Shown piece after piece: positions 1 to 7,586 of a stretch of DNA of 64,000 bases. This stretch comes from Pseudomonas putida. GTDB taxonomy: Bacteria > Pseudomonadota > Gammaproteobacteria > Pseudomonadales > Pseudomonadaceae. A program made the position numbers and the translations under genes. The notes under the pieces were generated by a model. It was not told where the DNA came from. It did no database searches and saw only the letters and a program-made list of their open reading frames with translations. The stretch covers positions 109,531 through 173,530 of the forward strand of contig NZ_JAETZZ010000013.1 of NCBI RefSeq assembly GCF_022627325.1. Direction: 5' to 3'. Positions within the stretch are counted from its first letter, which is position 1; each line of letters begins with the position of its first letter.

Positions 1-104
1 AGGCGGTGCGCGCGCTGCTGGCCGGGCAAGGTTTCATCGAGGTGGCCAGCCGCAAGGACCTGGGCGGTCACGAACGTATTTCCCTGGGGCGCCTGCCATG
101 CTGA
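1..104 (+). CDS. prmC: Peptide chain release factor N5-glutamine methyltransferase, C-terminal end only
   Basis: Reading frame open from the left edge with no start in the window; the visible last 33 residues end in HERISLGRLPC. The pattern D-L-G-G-H-E-R then a short strand is the conserved C-terminus of PrmC/HemK, which methylates the Gln of the GGQ motif in release factors RF1 and RF2. The stop codon overlaps the start of the next gene by 7 nt, which fits the usual prfA-prmC-moeB-murI operon of pseudomonads. Only the tail is visible, so the call rests on the last residues plus gene order. Confidence 0.85.
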   Translation, partial: AVRALLAGQGFIEVASRKDLGGHERISLGRLPC

Positions 105-853
105 CCGATCAGGAATTGTTGCGTTACAGCCGGCAGATCCTGCTGGCACAGGTGGACATCGAAGGCCAGTTGCGCCTCAAGCAAAGCAAGGCGCTGATCA
201 TCGGCTTGGGTGGTCTGGGCTCACCGGTGGCGCTCTACTTGGCTGCCGCGGGTGTGGGTGAGCTGCACCTGGCGGACTTCGATACCGTCGACCTGACCAA
301 CCTGCAGCGTCAGGTCATCCATGACAGTGGCAGCGTTGGCATGAGCAAGGTGGACTCGGCGCTGCAGCGGCTTGCGGCCATCAACCCTGAAATCACCTTG
401 GTCGCCCACCGTCAGGCGCTGGACGAAGATTCCCTGGCTGCTGCGGTAGCAGCCGTCGACCTGGTGCTGGACTGTTCCGACAACTTCGGTACCCGTGAGG
501 CCGTCAATGCAGCGTGCTTCGCCCACGGTAAGCCGCTGGTCAGTGGGGCAGCCATCCGCCTCGAAGGGCAGCTGTCGGTGTTCGACCCTCGGCGCGATTA
601 CAGCCCTTGCTACCATTGCCTGTATGGCCATGGCAGCGAAGACGAGCTGACCTGCAGCGAAGCCGGCGTGATCGGCCCGCTGGTGGGGCTGGTCGGCAGC
701 CTGCAGGCGCTGGAAGCCATGAAACTGCTGGCGTGTTTTGGCGAGCCGCTGGTGGGCCGCTTGCTGCTGATCGACGCCATGGGCACGCGCCTGCGTGAGT
801 TGCGGGTCAAGCGCGACCCGGCTTGTGCGGTGTGTGGCAAACGCGATGGCTGA
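98..853 (+). CDS. moeB: Molybdopterin-synthase adenylyltransferase (ThiF/MoeB family)
   Basis: 251 aa, the usual length for MoeB. It activates the C-terminal Gly of the small molybdopterin-synthase subunit MoaD by adenylation during molybdenum cofactor synthesis. Visible features are the nucleotide-binding G36-x-G-G-L-G41, the DFDTVDLTNLQRQ segment at residues 60-72 with the ATP-contacting Asp/Asn/Arg, the catalytic-region Asp in LDCSDNFGTRE, and two zinc CxxC pairs (CYHC around 170 and CAVC near the end). It could also serve ThiS in thiamine synthesis, as ThiF and MoeB cannot be separated by motif. The ATG lies inside the prmC end and the stop overlaps murI, so it is translationally coupled on both sides. 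Confidence 0.93.
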   Translation: MLTDQELLRYSRQILLAQVDIEGQLRLKQSKALIIGLGGLGSPVALYLAAAGVGELHLADFDTVDLTNLQRQVIHDSGSVGMSKVDSALQRLAAINPEITLVAHRQALDEDSLAAAVAAVDLVLDCSDNFGTREAVNAACFAHGKPLVSGAAIRLEGQLSVFDPRRDYSPCYHCLYGHGSEDELTCSEAGVIGPLVGLVGSLQALEAMKLLACFGEPLVGRLLLIDAMGTRLRELRVKRDPACAVCGKRDG

Positions 854-1643
854 GCGCTCGGCAGCGGTTGGCGTGATGGACTCCGGGGTCGGCGGTTTGT
901 CCGTGCTGGCTGAGATCCAGCGCTTGCTGCCCAGCGAGTCGCTGCTCTATGTGGCCGATTGCGGGCATGTGCCGTATGGCGAGAAAACCCCCGACTACAT
1001 CCGCCAGCGTTGCCGGCGCATTGCCGAGTTTTTCCAGGCGCAGGGTGCCAAGGCGATGGTCCTGGCCTGCAACACGGCAACCGTGGCAGCGGTTGCCGAC
1101 CTGCGTGAGCTTTACCCCGACTGGCCGCTGGTAGGCATGGAGCCGGCCGTGAAGCCTGCTGCTGCCGCCACCCGTTCTGGCGTGGTCGGTGTGCTGGCCA
1201 CTACCGGCACCTTGCAGAGCGCTAAGTTCGCCGCCTTGCTCGACCGCTTCGCCAGCGACGTACGCGTGGTCACCCAGCCTTGCCCTGGGCTGGTCGAGCT
1301 GATCGAGACGGGTGACCTGGGTAGCCCGCAATTGCGCCAGCTGTTGCTTGGGTACTTGCAGCCCTTGCTTGCGGCAGGGTGCGATACGTTGATTCTCGGG
1401 TGTACCCATTACCCATTCCTGCGCCCATTGCTGGCCGGGATGGTGCCCGCCGACGTCGCTATCATCGATACCGGGGCGGCGGTGGCGCGCCAACTGCAAC
1501 GGTTACTCGCCGCGCGCGGGCTGCTGGCCGAAGGGCCGGCACGCGAAGCGGCATTCTGGACCAGCGCCGAGCCGCGGTCATTGGAAACCATCCTTCCTGT
1601 GCTGTGGAATACGTCGGGTAGTGTGAAAAAGTTCGAGTTGTAA
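846..1643 (+). CDS. murI: Glutamate racemase
   Basis: 265 aa. Interconverts L- and D-glutamate to supply D-Glu for peptidoglycan, in the cytoplasm. The two catalytic cysteines are visible: C75 in ACNTA and C186 in GCTHYPF. The N-terminal GVMDSGVGG is the family signature at the start of the first strand. I chose the ATG at 846, inside the moeB stop, because homologues begin a few residues before this signature; an in-frame start at 795 would add 17 residues that overlap moeB more deeply. Last gene of the prmC-moeB-murI run; a 104-nt gap follows. Confidence 0.95.
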   Translation: MAERSAAVGVMDSGVGGLSVLAEIQRLLPSESLLYVADCGHVPYGEKTPDYIRQRCRRIAEFFQAQGAKAMVLACNTATVAAVADLRELYPDWPLVGMEPAVKPAAAATRSGVVGVLATTGTLQSAKFAALLDRFASDVRVVTQPCPGLVELIETGDLGSPQLRQLLLGYLQPLLAAGCDTLILGCTHYPFLRPLLAGMVPADVAIIDTGAAVARQLQRLLAARGLLAEGPAREAAFWTSAEPRSLETILPVLWNTSGSVKKFEL

Positions 1644-1747
1644 AAAAAACGTGAAAACAGCTGAACTATCGTCCCACTCCTGATTTCTATGTTTTGCCTG
1701 CCATGAGGCAAACACTTACAACAGCATTGGAAAGAAGGATGTTTCTC

Positions 1748-2266
1748 ATGAGGAAACTGCTCGGCTTGGCGGCGGCTGCCGCCATTACTTTGGGACAAGT
1801 CGCGGCAGTGCAAGCTGCCGATGTTTCGTTATCGGTGGGGCAGACGGGGGACTCCACGCAAGTTTACCGCCTGGGTCTGCAGTCAAACTGGGATGCCAGC
1901 TGGTGGCAGACGAGCGTCGGTCGGCTGACGGGTTATTGGGACGGTGCTTACACCTATTGGGACGGCGACGAGACGGCGAGCAACCATAGCCTGTCTTTCG
2001 CACCTGTATTCGTCTACGAGTTCGCCGGTGAGTCGGTGAAGCCCTACATCGAAGCAGGGATCGGTGTGGCTGCATTTTCCAGCACCGAACTTGAAAGCAA
2101 CGAGTTGGGCTCGTCATTCCAGTTCGAAGACCGCATCGGTTTCGGGCTGCGTTTTGCAGGTGGGCATGAGATTGGCGTGCGGGCAATCCACTATTCCAAT
2201 GCCGGCATCAAACAGCCCAATGATGGGGTCGAGAGCTACAGCCTGCATTACCGCATGGCACTTTGA
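1748..2266 (+). CDS. pagL: Lipid A 3-O-deacylase PagL (acyloxyacyl hydrolase)
   Basis: 172 aa with a Sec signal peptide that should be cut after VQA at residue 23. The remainder is an eight-stranded outer-membrane barrel of PagL size. Catalytic triad candidates are H148, S150 and E162; the spacing His+2 Ser+12 Glu equals that of P. aeruginosa PagL (H126, S128, E140), and the motif HYSNAGIKQPNDG is typical. The enzyme removes the 3-position hydroxyacyl chain of lipid A in the outer membrane. The start is set by a Shine-Dalgarno-like GAAGG nine bases upstream; an in-frame ATG at 1739 sits too close to it. Stand-alone gene, ending at a hairpin shared with the convergent SDR gene. Confidence 0.9.
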   Translation: MRKLLGLAAAAAITLGQVAAVQAADVSLSVGQTGDSTQVYRLGLQSNWDASWWQTSVGRLTGYWDGAYTYWDGDETASNHSLSFAPVFVYEFAGESVKPYIEAGIGVAAFSSTELESNELGSSFQFEDRIGFGLRFAGGHEIGVRAIHYSNAGIKQPNDGVESYSLHYRMAL

Positions 2267-2273
2267 AGTTGTC

Positions 2274-2311
2274 TTGCCATCCACTTCGCGGGGCCGCGAA
2301 GGGGATGGCAA
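2274..2311. terminator. Hairpin between convergent genes
   Basis: Two stacked stems: TTGCCATCC (2274-2282) with GGATGGCAA (2303-2311) and, inside, CTTCGCGG (2284-2291) with CCGCGAAG (2294-2301). It lies between pagL and the leftward operon end, so it can stop transcription from both sides. No clear U-tract. Confidence 0.6.
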
Positions 2312-2322
2312 ACCCCCATCAC

Positions 2323-3021
2323 TTAGCGTGACAACGGCCACAAGCTGCTGGGGTTCGTGACCTCCAGCACGAGCTCCGGCTCGCGCAGTGGCAAGCGTCG
2401 CAGCAGCTCTTGTGCCGCGCTCTGTGGCGTCCACTCTTCTGGGTAGGCCATCGCTGACGTGACTGGCGTCTTCAGCGATTGCGGCGCCACCACTGTCAGG
2501 TCAATACCTTCATTTTTCAGCGACTGGCGCGCCTCGCGAAACCACTGCGGTGTGTTGTTCCAGCCTGCTGTGACTTGCGTGGGCGCGTACAACTGCAGGG
2601 CTGAATAACGGTTGAAGATCGCCATTACCTGCGGCTTGTCGCCTTTGATCAGCAACGGTAATACCTTGCCCATACAGTGCTCGGCCGCCAGCTGATTACT
2701 GCTGACGATCGTCTCGAACACGTCTGTGGCCGATACCGTATCCGGCAGGTAATCGCTGGTCCCGGCATTGATGATCAGGCTGTCCAGCGAGCCCCAGGTA
2801 TGACAAAGCTGAAGGCAGGCATCGGCTGCCTGGTCTTCGTCATGCAACTGCCAGGGCAGGCGCAAGATACGGCTGCCATGGTGCGCTGCCAAGCTATCGA
2901 GCGCTTGGCAGTCCTTGCCACTTGCCGCTACCCGGTGCCCTTGCCCAAGCAGCTGTTCCACTAAAGCCAGTCCCAGGCCGCTGCCGGCCCCCGTAACCCA
3001 GAAAAATCGCGGATGATTCAA
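2323..3021 (-). CDS. Degenerate short-chain dehydrogenase/reductase, last gene of the phrB operon
   Basis: 232 aa with a Rossmann nucleotide-binding start, VTGAGSGLGLAL at residues 9-20, and the NAG motif in LIINAGTS, both typical of classical SDRs. In the catalytic region the expected Y-x-x-x-K reads YAPTQ, so the catalytic Lys is replaced by Gln; activity as a normal oxidoreductase is doubtful and the substrate is unknown. It starts 17 bases after the photolyase stop and is probably co-transcribed with it. Because the upstream operon carries LitR-type operators, it may be light induced. I do not recognise a named gene. Confidence 0.75.
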   Translation of the reverse strand: MNHPRFFWVTGAGSGLGLALVEQLLGQGHRVAASGKDCQALDSLAAHHGSRILRLPWQLHDEDQAADACLQLCHTWGSLDSLIINAGTSDYLPDTVSATDVFETIVSSNQLAAEHCMGKVLPLLIKGDKPQVMAIFNRYSALQLYAPTQVTAGWNNTPQWFREARQSLKNEGIDLTVVAPQSLKTPVTSAMAYPEEWTPQSAAQELLRRLPLREPELVLEVTNPSSLWPLSR

Positions 3022-3038
3022 TACACGGACCCCTCACC

Positions 3039-4460
3039 CTAACTACGCGACAACCCCTTGAAGGCCTCCAGTGCACGCTGGCGACTACTACTTAGGTCAA
3101 CTATAGGACGATGGTACGAATTATCGGCGAAAAGATCCTTATTTTGCGTAGGCTGATGGATACTTTTTTCATCCAGCCCGCGCAGCTCGGGTACCCAGTG
3201 GCGAATGAAGTGCCCTTGTGGGTCGAACCGTTGCGACTGCGAAATGGGGTTGAAGATACGGAAATAAGGTACCGAGTCCGTGCCCGTGGAGGCGCTCCAC
3301 TGCCAGCCACCATTGTTGGCGGCAAGATCACCGTCTATCAGGTGGCGCATGAAATGCCGTTCGCCCTTGCGCCAATCGATCAGCAAGTTCTTGCTGAGGA
3401 ACATGGCGACGATCATGCGCAGGCGATTGTGCATCCATCCGGTGTGCAGCAACTGGCGCATGGCCGCGTCGATGATCGGGAACCCGGTGCGTCCCTGTTC
3501 CCAGGCCTCAAGGTCGGCAGGGGCATCGCGCCAGGGCAATGCCTCAGTGTGTGTGCGGAATGCTCGGTGCCGTGACACCTGTGGATAACCGGTCAGGATA
3601 TGTTTGTAGAACTCGCGCCAGAGTAATTCGTTGATCCAGGTCTGGGTGCCAGTACTACCACTGTCGAACTCGCCGCGGTTGCTCGCCAGTGCGGCGTGCA
3701 GGCACTGGCGGGGTGAGACCACCCCGGCCGCCAGGTAAGCCGAAAGTTGGCTGGTACCCGGTTTAGCCGGCAGGTCGCGCAGGTGATGGTAATCCTCGAT
3801 GGTTTCATCCACGAAGCGTGACAGCCGGGCGTGCGCTTCGTCCTCGCCAGCAGGCCAGTGTTCGCTCAGGGCACGCGGTGGTTTGTCGAAGCCTTCGATG
3901 TGTTGTGGGATGGGGTCGCTGGCGACGTCCACCGGGGCCTGCCTTTTTACCCGAGGCGCTTGCGACGGCAGGCTTCGGTGCAGGTGTTCCAGGCAAACTT
4001 TCTTGAACTGGCTGAAGACCTGGAAGTAATCCCCACTGCGGGTCAGCACGGTGCCGGGGCGGAACAGCAGCTGGTCGAGGTAGCTGTGGGCCTGAACGCC
4101 GGAAGCTTCCAGTAGCGCCCGGGTCGCCTGGTCGCGGCTGTTCTCGTTGATGCCGTACTCATCGTTCCAGTGCACCGCTTCGATCTTGTGCTGGCGGCAT
4201 ACGTCAAGCAGCGTTTGCGCCGCCTGATCCCAGGTGTCGATCCTGCGGACCAGCAGCGGGATATTGAGGCCCTCGAGTGACTTTCGCAGGTCGCGCAGGT
4301 TACGCAGCCAGAAGTCGACCTTGCAGGCAGCGTCGTCGTGCGCCTGCCATTGGCCTGGGCTGGCCAGCCACAAGGCCACGGTAGGGCCGCGTTCACAGGC
4401 GGCGCTCAGGGCAGTGTTGTCGTTGACGCGCAGGTCGCTGCGCAGCCAGATCAATTGCAT
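3039..4460 (-). CDS. phrB: Deoxyribodipyrimidine photolyase (class I CPD photolyase)
   Basis: 473 aa, the usual length. Uses FADH- and blue light to split cyclobutane pyrimidine dimers. The N-terminal antenna domain starts MQLIWLRSDLRVNDN. The C-terminal FAD domain has WINELLWREFYKHIL, the GRTGFPIIDAAMRQL block, WMHNRLRM, the ANNGGWQWSASTGTD block and FRIFNP, which carry the FAD ligands and the electron-transfer tryptophans of folate-type class I enzymes. It lies 7 bases downstream of the MerR regulator in the same operon, as phrB and a DUF1722 gene are also neighbours in E. coli (ybgA-phrB). Confidence 0.95.
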   Translation of the reverse strand: MQLIWLRSDLRVNDNTALSAACERGPTVALWLASPGQWQAHDDAACKVDFWLRNLRDLRKSLEGLNIPLLVRRIDTWDQAAQTLLDVCRQHKIEAVHWNDEYGINENSRDQATRALLEASGVQAHSYLDQLLFRPGTVLTRSGDYFQVFSQFKKVCLEHLHRSLPSQAPRVKRQAPVDVASDPIPQHIEGFDKPPRALSEHWPAGEDEAHARLSRFVDETIEDYHHLRDLPAKPGTSQLSAYLAAGVVSPRQCLHAALASNRGEFDSGSTGTQTWINELLWREFYKHILTGYPQVSRHRAFRTHTEALPWRDAPADLEAWEQGRTGFPIIDAAMRQLLHTGWMHNRLRMIVAMFLSKNLLIDWRKGERHFMRHLIDGDLAANNGGWQWSASTGTDSVPYFRIFNPISQSQRFDPQGHFIRHWVPELRGLDEKSIHQPTQNKDLFADNSYHRPIVDLSSSRQRALEAFKGLSRS

Positions 4461-4467
4461 GGGGTAT

Positions 4468-5349
4468 CTACTCTACAGGCGGGCGGTCATTGCCTTGCAG
4501 CGTTCGCAATGCCGCCTGCGGGGTATCGAACAGGAAAAGCTCGGGCAGACCGAAGGCTTGCAGTTGAGCTTGATGGAGGGAAATCGTGGCACCGCCCAGC
4601 AGCTTCGTGCCTGCTATGCCCTGCAGGGTGCGCAGCAGGGCCCTGCCTTCGATGCGCGGGCCCAGGTGCAGCAGCAGGGCGCGAGGTTGCAGAGCGGTGA
4701 CGGCGCGCTGCAACTCCACCCCGCTCACGGGGTATTCCAGCACTTCGACGGGGATGCCACTGCTGCTCAGCAACCAGGCAGAAAGCCAAAAGCTGGGGTC
4801 GAAGGCGTGCTCGCTGTCTTGGGCCAGCAGCACGGCCGGGCCGTGCAGTGATTGATTGTCGTGGTAGACCCGCGCCCCCAACTTGCTGCGCAGCCACGTG
4901 TGGAAGAACACCTGCTCAAGCCTGGCATTGAAGTAATTGCACCAACGCTGCGCCAGGCTATCGAGCAACGGCAGTAGCAATTTCTCGCACAGGGTGACTG
5001 CAGGGTACAGCGCCATGGCTTGGTTCAGCTGCTGGTCGAGGCTGCGCTGGGACAGGTTGGCGATGGCCTCGATCAACTGTTGCTGGCGAGTTTGCCAGTC
5101 GCCTTGCGGGGCAGCGCCGGGTGGTTTGTCGAGCAACTCACGCACCTGGCCGACCGATGCGCCCCGTTCCAGCCACGCCAGGATCGCTTGGACTCGTTCG
5201 ACCTGATCGCGCCCATACAAGCGGTGGCCTTTGGCGGTCCGTTGTGGCTTCAGCAGGCCATAGCGCCGCTCCCAGGCGCGCAGGGTGACTGGGTTCACGC
5301 CGGTGCGGCGGGCCAGTTCACCGATGGGCATGGGCGTTTCAGACTGCAT
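4468..5349 (-). CDS. MerR-family regulator of LitR/CarH type (class II, PplR1-like light regulator)
   Basis: 293 aa. Residues 7-75 form a MerR winged helix: PIGELARRTGVNPVTLRAWE, then RRYGL and GHRLYG. The rest resembles the CarH/LitR C-terminal region (four-helix bundle plus B12-binding-like fold). The segment that carries W-x9-E-H in AdoB12-binding CarH reads RWCNYFNARLEQ here, so the His is absent and the spacing is one shorter, and no DxHxxG cobalamin motif is present. That fits class II LitR proteins, which I recall as AdoB12-independent light-response regulators in P. putida. It overlaps the upstream DUF523 gene by 11 nt, so translation is coupled, and sits 7 nt before phrB. It is probably autoregulated through the operators at 6325-6398. 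Confidence 0.85.
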   Translation of the reverse strand: MQSETPMPIGELARRTGVNPVTLRAWERRYGLLKPQRTAKGHRLYGRDQVERVQAILAWLERGASVGQVRELLDKPPGAAPQGDWQTRQQQLIEAIANLSQRSLDQQLNQAMALYPAVTLCEKLLLPLLDSLAQRWCNYFNARLEQVFFHTWLRSKLGARVYHDNQSLHGPAVLLAQDSEHAFDPSFWLSAWLLSSSGIPVEVLEYPVSGVELQRAVTALQPRALLLHLGPRIEGRALLRTLQGIAGTKLLGGATISLHQAQLQAFGLPELFLFDTPQAALRTLQGNDRPPVE

Positions 5350-6307
5350 TACGTAGCCCCAGGCTGTCGGGGTGTGGCTGCAGGTAGGCCTGCTGCAGCA
5401 GGTACGGGTCTGGGTGCTTGCGCAAATGGTGTTTGAGCAAGGTCAGCGGCACCACCAGCGGCACGACCCCTTGCTGGTACTGGTCGATGATGTGTTTCAG
5501 CTCGGCCTTGTCCTGCTGCGTCAATGCGTCTTTGAAATAGCCACTGAGGTGCTGCAGAACGTTGCCATGGGTGCCGCGGCTGGCGCAGCGACGCAGCGCC
5601 TGCATCAACTGGCTGAAATAGCGGGGCCCGATGACCTCAGGGTCGTCGTCCCGGCTCATGCTGCCAAGCAGGCGCCCAAGCTGCCGGTAAGCCTGCGGGT
5701 TGTTGGCCATGAGCAGGTACTTGTAGCGCGAATGGAAGCGCACCAGTGCGCCACGGCTCAAACCCTCGGCCAGCAGATGCTGCCAGTCCGCATAGGCGTA
5801 GACGCGGCTGATGAAGTTTTCGCGCAATACCGGGTCGTGCAGGCGGCCCTCTTCCTCCACCGGCAGGTCCGGGCGACGGGCGCAGAAGGCCGCTGCATAG
5901 GCGCCCCTGCCGCCCTGTACTGCCGGGTGACCGTTATCCTGGTAGACCTTGACCCGTTCCAGCCCGCAGGACGGCGACTTCTGCATGAAAATGTAGCCAC
6001 AGATATCAGCCAGCTCATCGGCCATCTGTTCGCCGTAGCTGGCGAGTGGGCCAGTGAAGTCCTCGCCAGGGTTGCGTGTCCCGACCACGACGGGGTGTTC
6101 GGGGTCACCGACCAGGCGGATCGGGTCGCGGGGCACGCCCAGGCCGATAGCGACTTCTGGGCAGACCGGCCGCCAATCGAAATGTTCTTCCAGCTGGGTA
6201 CGGCACAGATCGGACGATTTGTGCCCGCCGTTGTAGCGCACACTGTGGCCTGTCAGGCATGAGCTGATGGCAATGCGGGGCTTACGCTGGGCGGATGGAT
6301 CGTGCAT
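5339..6307 (-). CDS. DUF523-DUF1722 (YbbK-YbgA type) fusion protein, first gene of the phrB operon
   Basis: 322 aa. The N-terminal DUF523 part (about 10-160) has conserved cysteines in SSCLTG, PVCPE and KSPSCG, suggesting a metal or thiol site. The C-terminal DUF1722 part (about 190-305) has RFHSRYKYLLMANN and LGRLLGSM. Biochemical role unknown; the same fusion is commonly next to photolyase genes. I chose the ATG at 6307 because GGAGG lies six bases upstream; the longer in-frame start at 6349 would translate through the operator. It leads the operon DUF523/1722 - merR - phrB - SDR, and its promoter region holds one perfect and one near-perfect LitR-type site. Confidence 0.88.
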   Translation of the reverse strand: MHDPSAQRKPRIAISSCLTGHSVRYNGGHKSSDLCRTQLEEHFDWRPVCPEVAIGLGVPRDPIRLVGDPEHPVVVGTRNPGEDFTGPLASYGEQMADELADICGYIFMQKSPSCGLERVKVYQDNGHPAVQGGRGAYAAAFCARRPDLPVEEEGRLHDPVLRENFISRVYAYADWQHLLAEGLSRGALVRFHSRYKYLLMANNPQAYRQLGRLLGSMSRDDDPEVIGPRYFSQLMQALRRCASRGTHGNVLQHLSGYFKDALTQQDKAELKHIIDQYQQGVVPLVVPLTLLKHHLRKHPDPYLLQQAYLQPHPDSLGLRNAV

Positions 6308-6324
6308 GGCTGCCTCCGAAAACT

Positions 6325-6348
6325 TGTACATGGAATCGCGCGTGTACA
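6325..6348. promoter_or_regulatory. LitR-type operator O1
   Basis: TGTACA (6325-6330), 12 bases, TGTACA (6343-6348): an exact match to the consensus T(G/A)TACA-N12-TGTA(C/T)A that I recall for class II LitR targets in P. putida. The symmetry extends two further bases on each side (CTTGTACA to TGTACAAG, 6323-6350). It lies only 18 bases upstream of the DUF523 start codon, so bound protein would cover the promoter or transcript start. Confidence 0.75.
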
Positions 6349-6374
6349 AGGTTATTCCAGCACAGCCACAAACT

Positions 6375-6398
6375 TATGCAAACTAGTATTTTTGTATA
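6375..6398. promoter_or_regulatory. Second LitR-like site O2, one mismatch
   Basis: TATGCA (6375-6380), 12 bases, TGTATA (6393-6398). This differs from the consensus only at the fourth base of the left half-site (G for A). Its centre is 50 bp from the centre of O1, close to five helical turns, so the two sites would face the same side of the DNA. Between the FAD oxidoreductase stop and the DUF523 operon. Confidence 0.5.
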
Positions 6399-6413
6399 GT
6401 TTTGCAGTTTTGC

Positions 6414-7400
6414 TTATTCGAGATGCTCCAGCAGGCGTCGGGCCGCCTCCTGACCGCTGAGCCAGGCGCCTTCCACGCGGCCAGACAAGCACCAGTCGCC
6501 GCAGGCATAGAGCCCTTGGTCGGCATCGGCCAGCGCGCCCCATTCGTGACTGCCGGCCGGCCGCGCATACAGCCAGCGATGCGCCACGGAGAAGGACGGT
6601 GCGGGCACCACGCAGCCGACCAGTTCGGCGAATTCGCCCCAAAGCTGTTCGATCACTTCTTCCTTGGCCAGGTCGATGTGCTGCTTGCTCCACGTGGAGG
6701 TGGCATGCAGTACCCAGGTATCGAGCTGCTCATCGCGGCCTGGCTTGCTACGGTTGCGGGCCAACCAGTCGAGCGGGTTGTCCTGTACGAAGCAGCCCTG
6801 CATCGGGGTGTCCAGCGGTGTCTGAAAAGCCAGGGCAACGGCCCATGTGGGCTCCATTACCACGCCCGCTGCCACAGCGGCCAGTTTGGGGGTCGCGGCC
6901 AGCAGCGGCGTGGCTTGCGGCGCGGGGACGGCAATCACAACGCGGCTGAACGGGCCATGGCTGCAGCCTTCGGTGTCCTGAAGGTGCCAGTACTGCTTGC
7001 CGCGGAACACTTCGGCGATGCGGCAGCCGAAGTTGACCGTGACGTCCTTGAGCATGCCGCGGGTGATCGCGCTCATGCGCGGCACGCCGACCCAGCGCGT
7101 CTGTTCGTCGGGGGAGGGAGTCAGTTCACCGTCACGGTAGTTGTACAGCTGCGGCTTCCACTGTTCGGCCCAGCCGGCGGCCACCCATTGCTGCACCTGC
7201 TCGACGAAGCGCCGGTCGCGCGCAGTGAAGTACTGGGCGCCCAGATCGAGCGCTCCGGCCTCGCTGCGTTTGCTGGCCATGCGCCCGCCACTGCCGTGGC
7301 CTTTGTCGAACAGGTGAACGGATTGCCCGGCCTTCTGCAGGGCCTGGGCAGCGGAAAGGCCGGCGATACCGGCACCGATGATGGCAATAGGTACTGTCAT
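6414..7400 (-). CDS. NAD(P)/FAD-dependent oxidoreductase (renalase/amine-oxidase-like)
   Basis: 328 aa. N-terminal dinucleotide motif GAGIAGLSAAQAL (residues 9-21) followed by the second-strand acid-containing LFDKGHGSGGRMASKR, a hallmark of the renalase-like flavoprotein group. The C-terminal block LYACGDWCLSGRVEGAWLSG is the FAD-closing motif. Substrate unknown. It is transcribed leftward toward the DUF523 operon and shares its promoter region with the divergent epimerase gene; a perfect LitR-type site lies 51 bases upstream of its start, so light regulation is likely by inference. Confidence 0.88.
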   Translation of the reverse strand: MTVPIAIIGAGIAGLSAAQALQKAGQSVHLFDKGHGSGGRMASKRSEAGALDLGAQYFTARDRRFVEQVQQWVAAGWAEQWKPQLYNYRDGELTPSPDEQTRWVGVPRMSAITRGMLKDVTVNFGCRIAEVFRGKQYWHLQDTEGCSHGPFSRVVIAVPAPQATPLLAATPKLAAVAAGVVMEPTWAVALAFQTPLDTPMQGCFVQDNPLDWLARNRSKPGRDEQLDTWVLHATSTWSKQHIDLAKEEVIEQLWGEFAELVGCVVPAPSFSVAHRWLYARPAGSHEWGALADADQGLYACGDWCLSGRVEGAWLSGQEAARRLLEHLE

Positions 7401-7450
7401 GATGGCCTCTTCGAACCTTGCTGTAAGCAGACTACGCTGTCAGGCAAACC

Positions 7451-7474
7451 TGTACAATGCTTAAAATCTGTATA
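7451..7474. promoter_or_regulatory. LitR-type operator O3 in the divergent promoter region
   Basis: TGTACA (7451-7456), 12 bases, TGTATA (7469-7474): exact fit to T(G/A)TACA-N12-TGTA(C/T)A. It lies 51 bases from the leftward oxidoreductase start and 113 bases from the rightward epimerase start, so it could control either or both. Confidence 0.7.
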
Positions 7475-7586
7475 AGGTTATACCGCTTCTTAGGGCAGGT
7501 TGGCCTATGTTTATCTGAGAGCGTTGGGTTAAAAAAGTGCCTTGCTGTAAAAATAGACCATCGCCGCACTCTGTGAGGACACAGCC

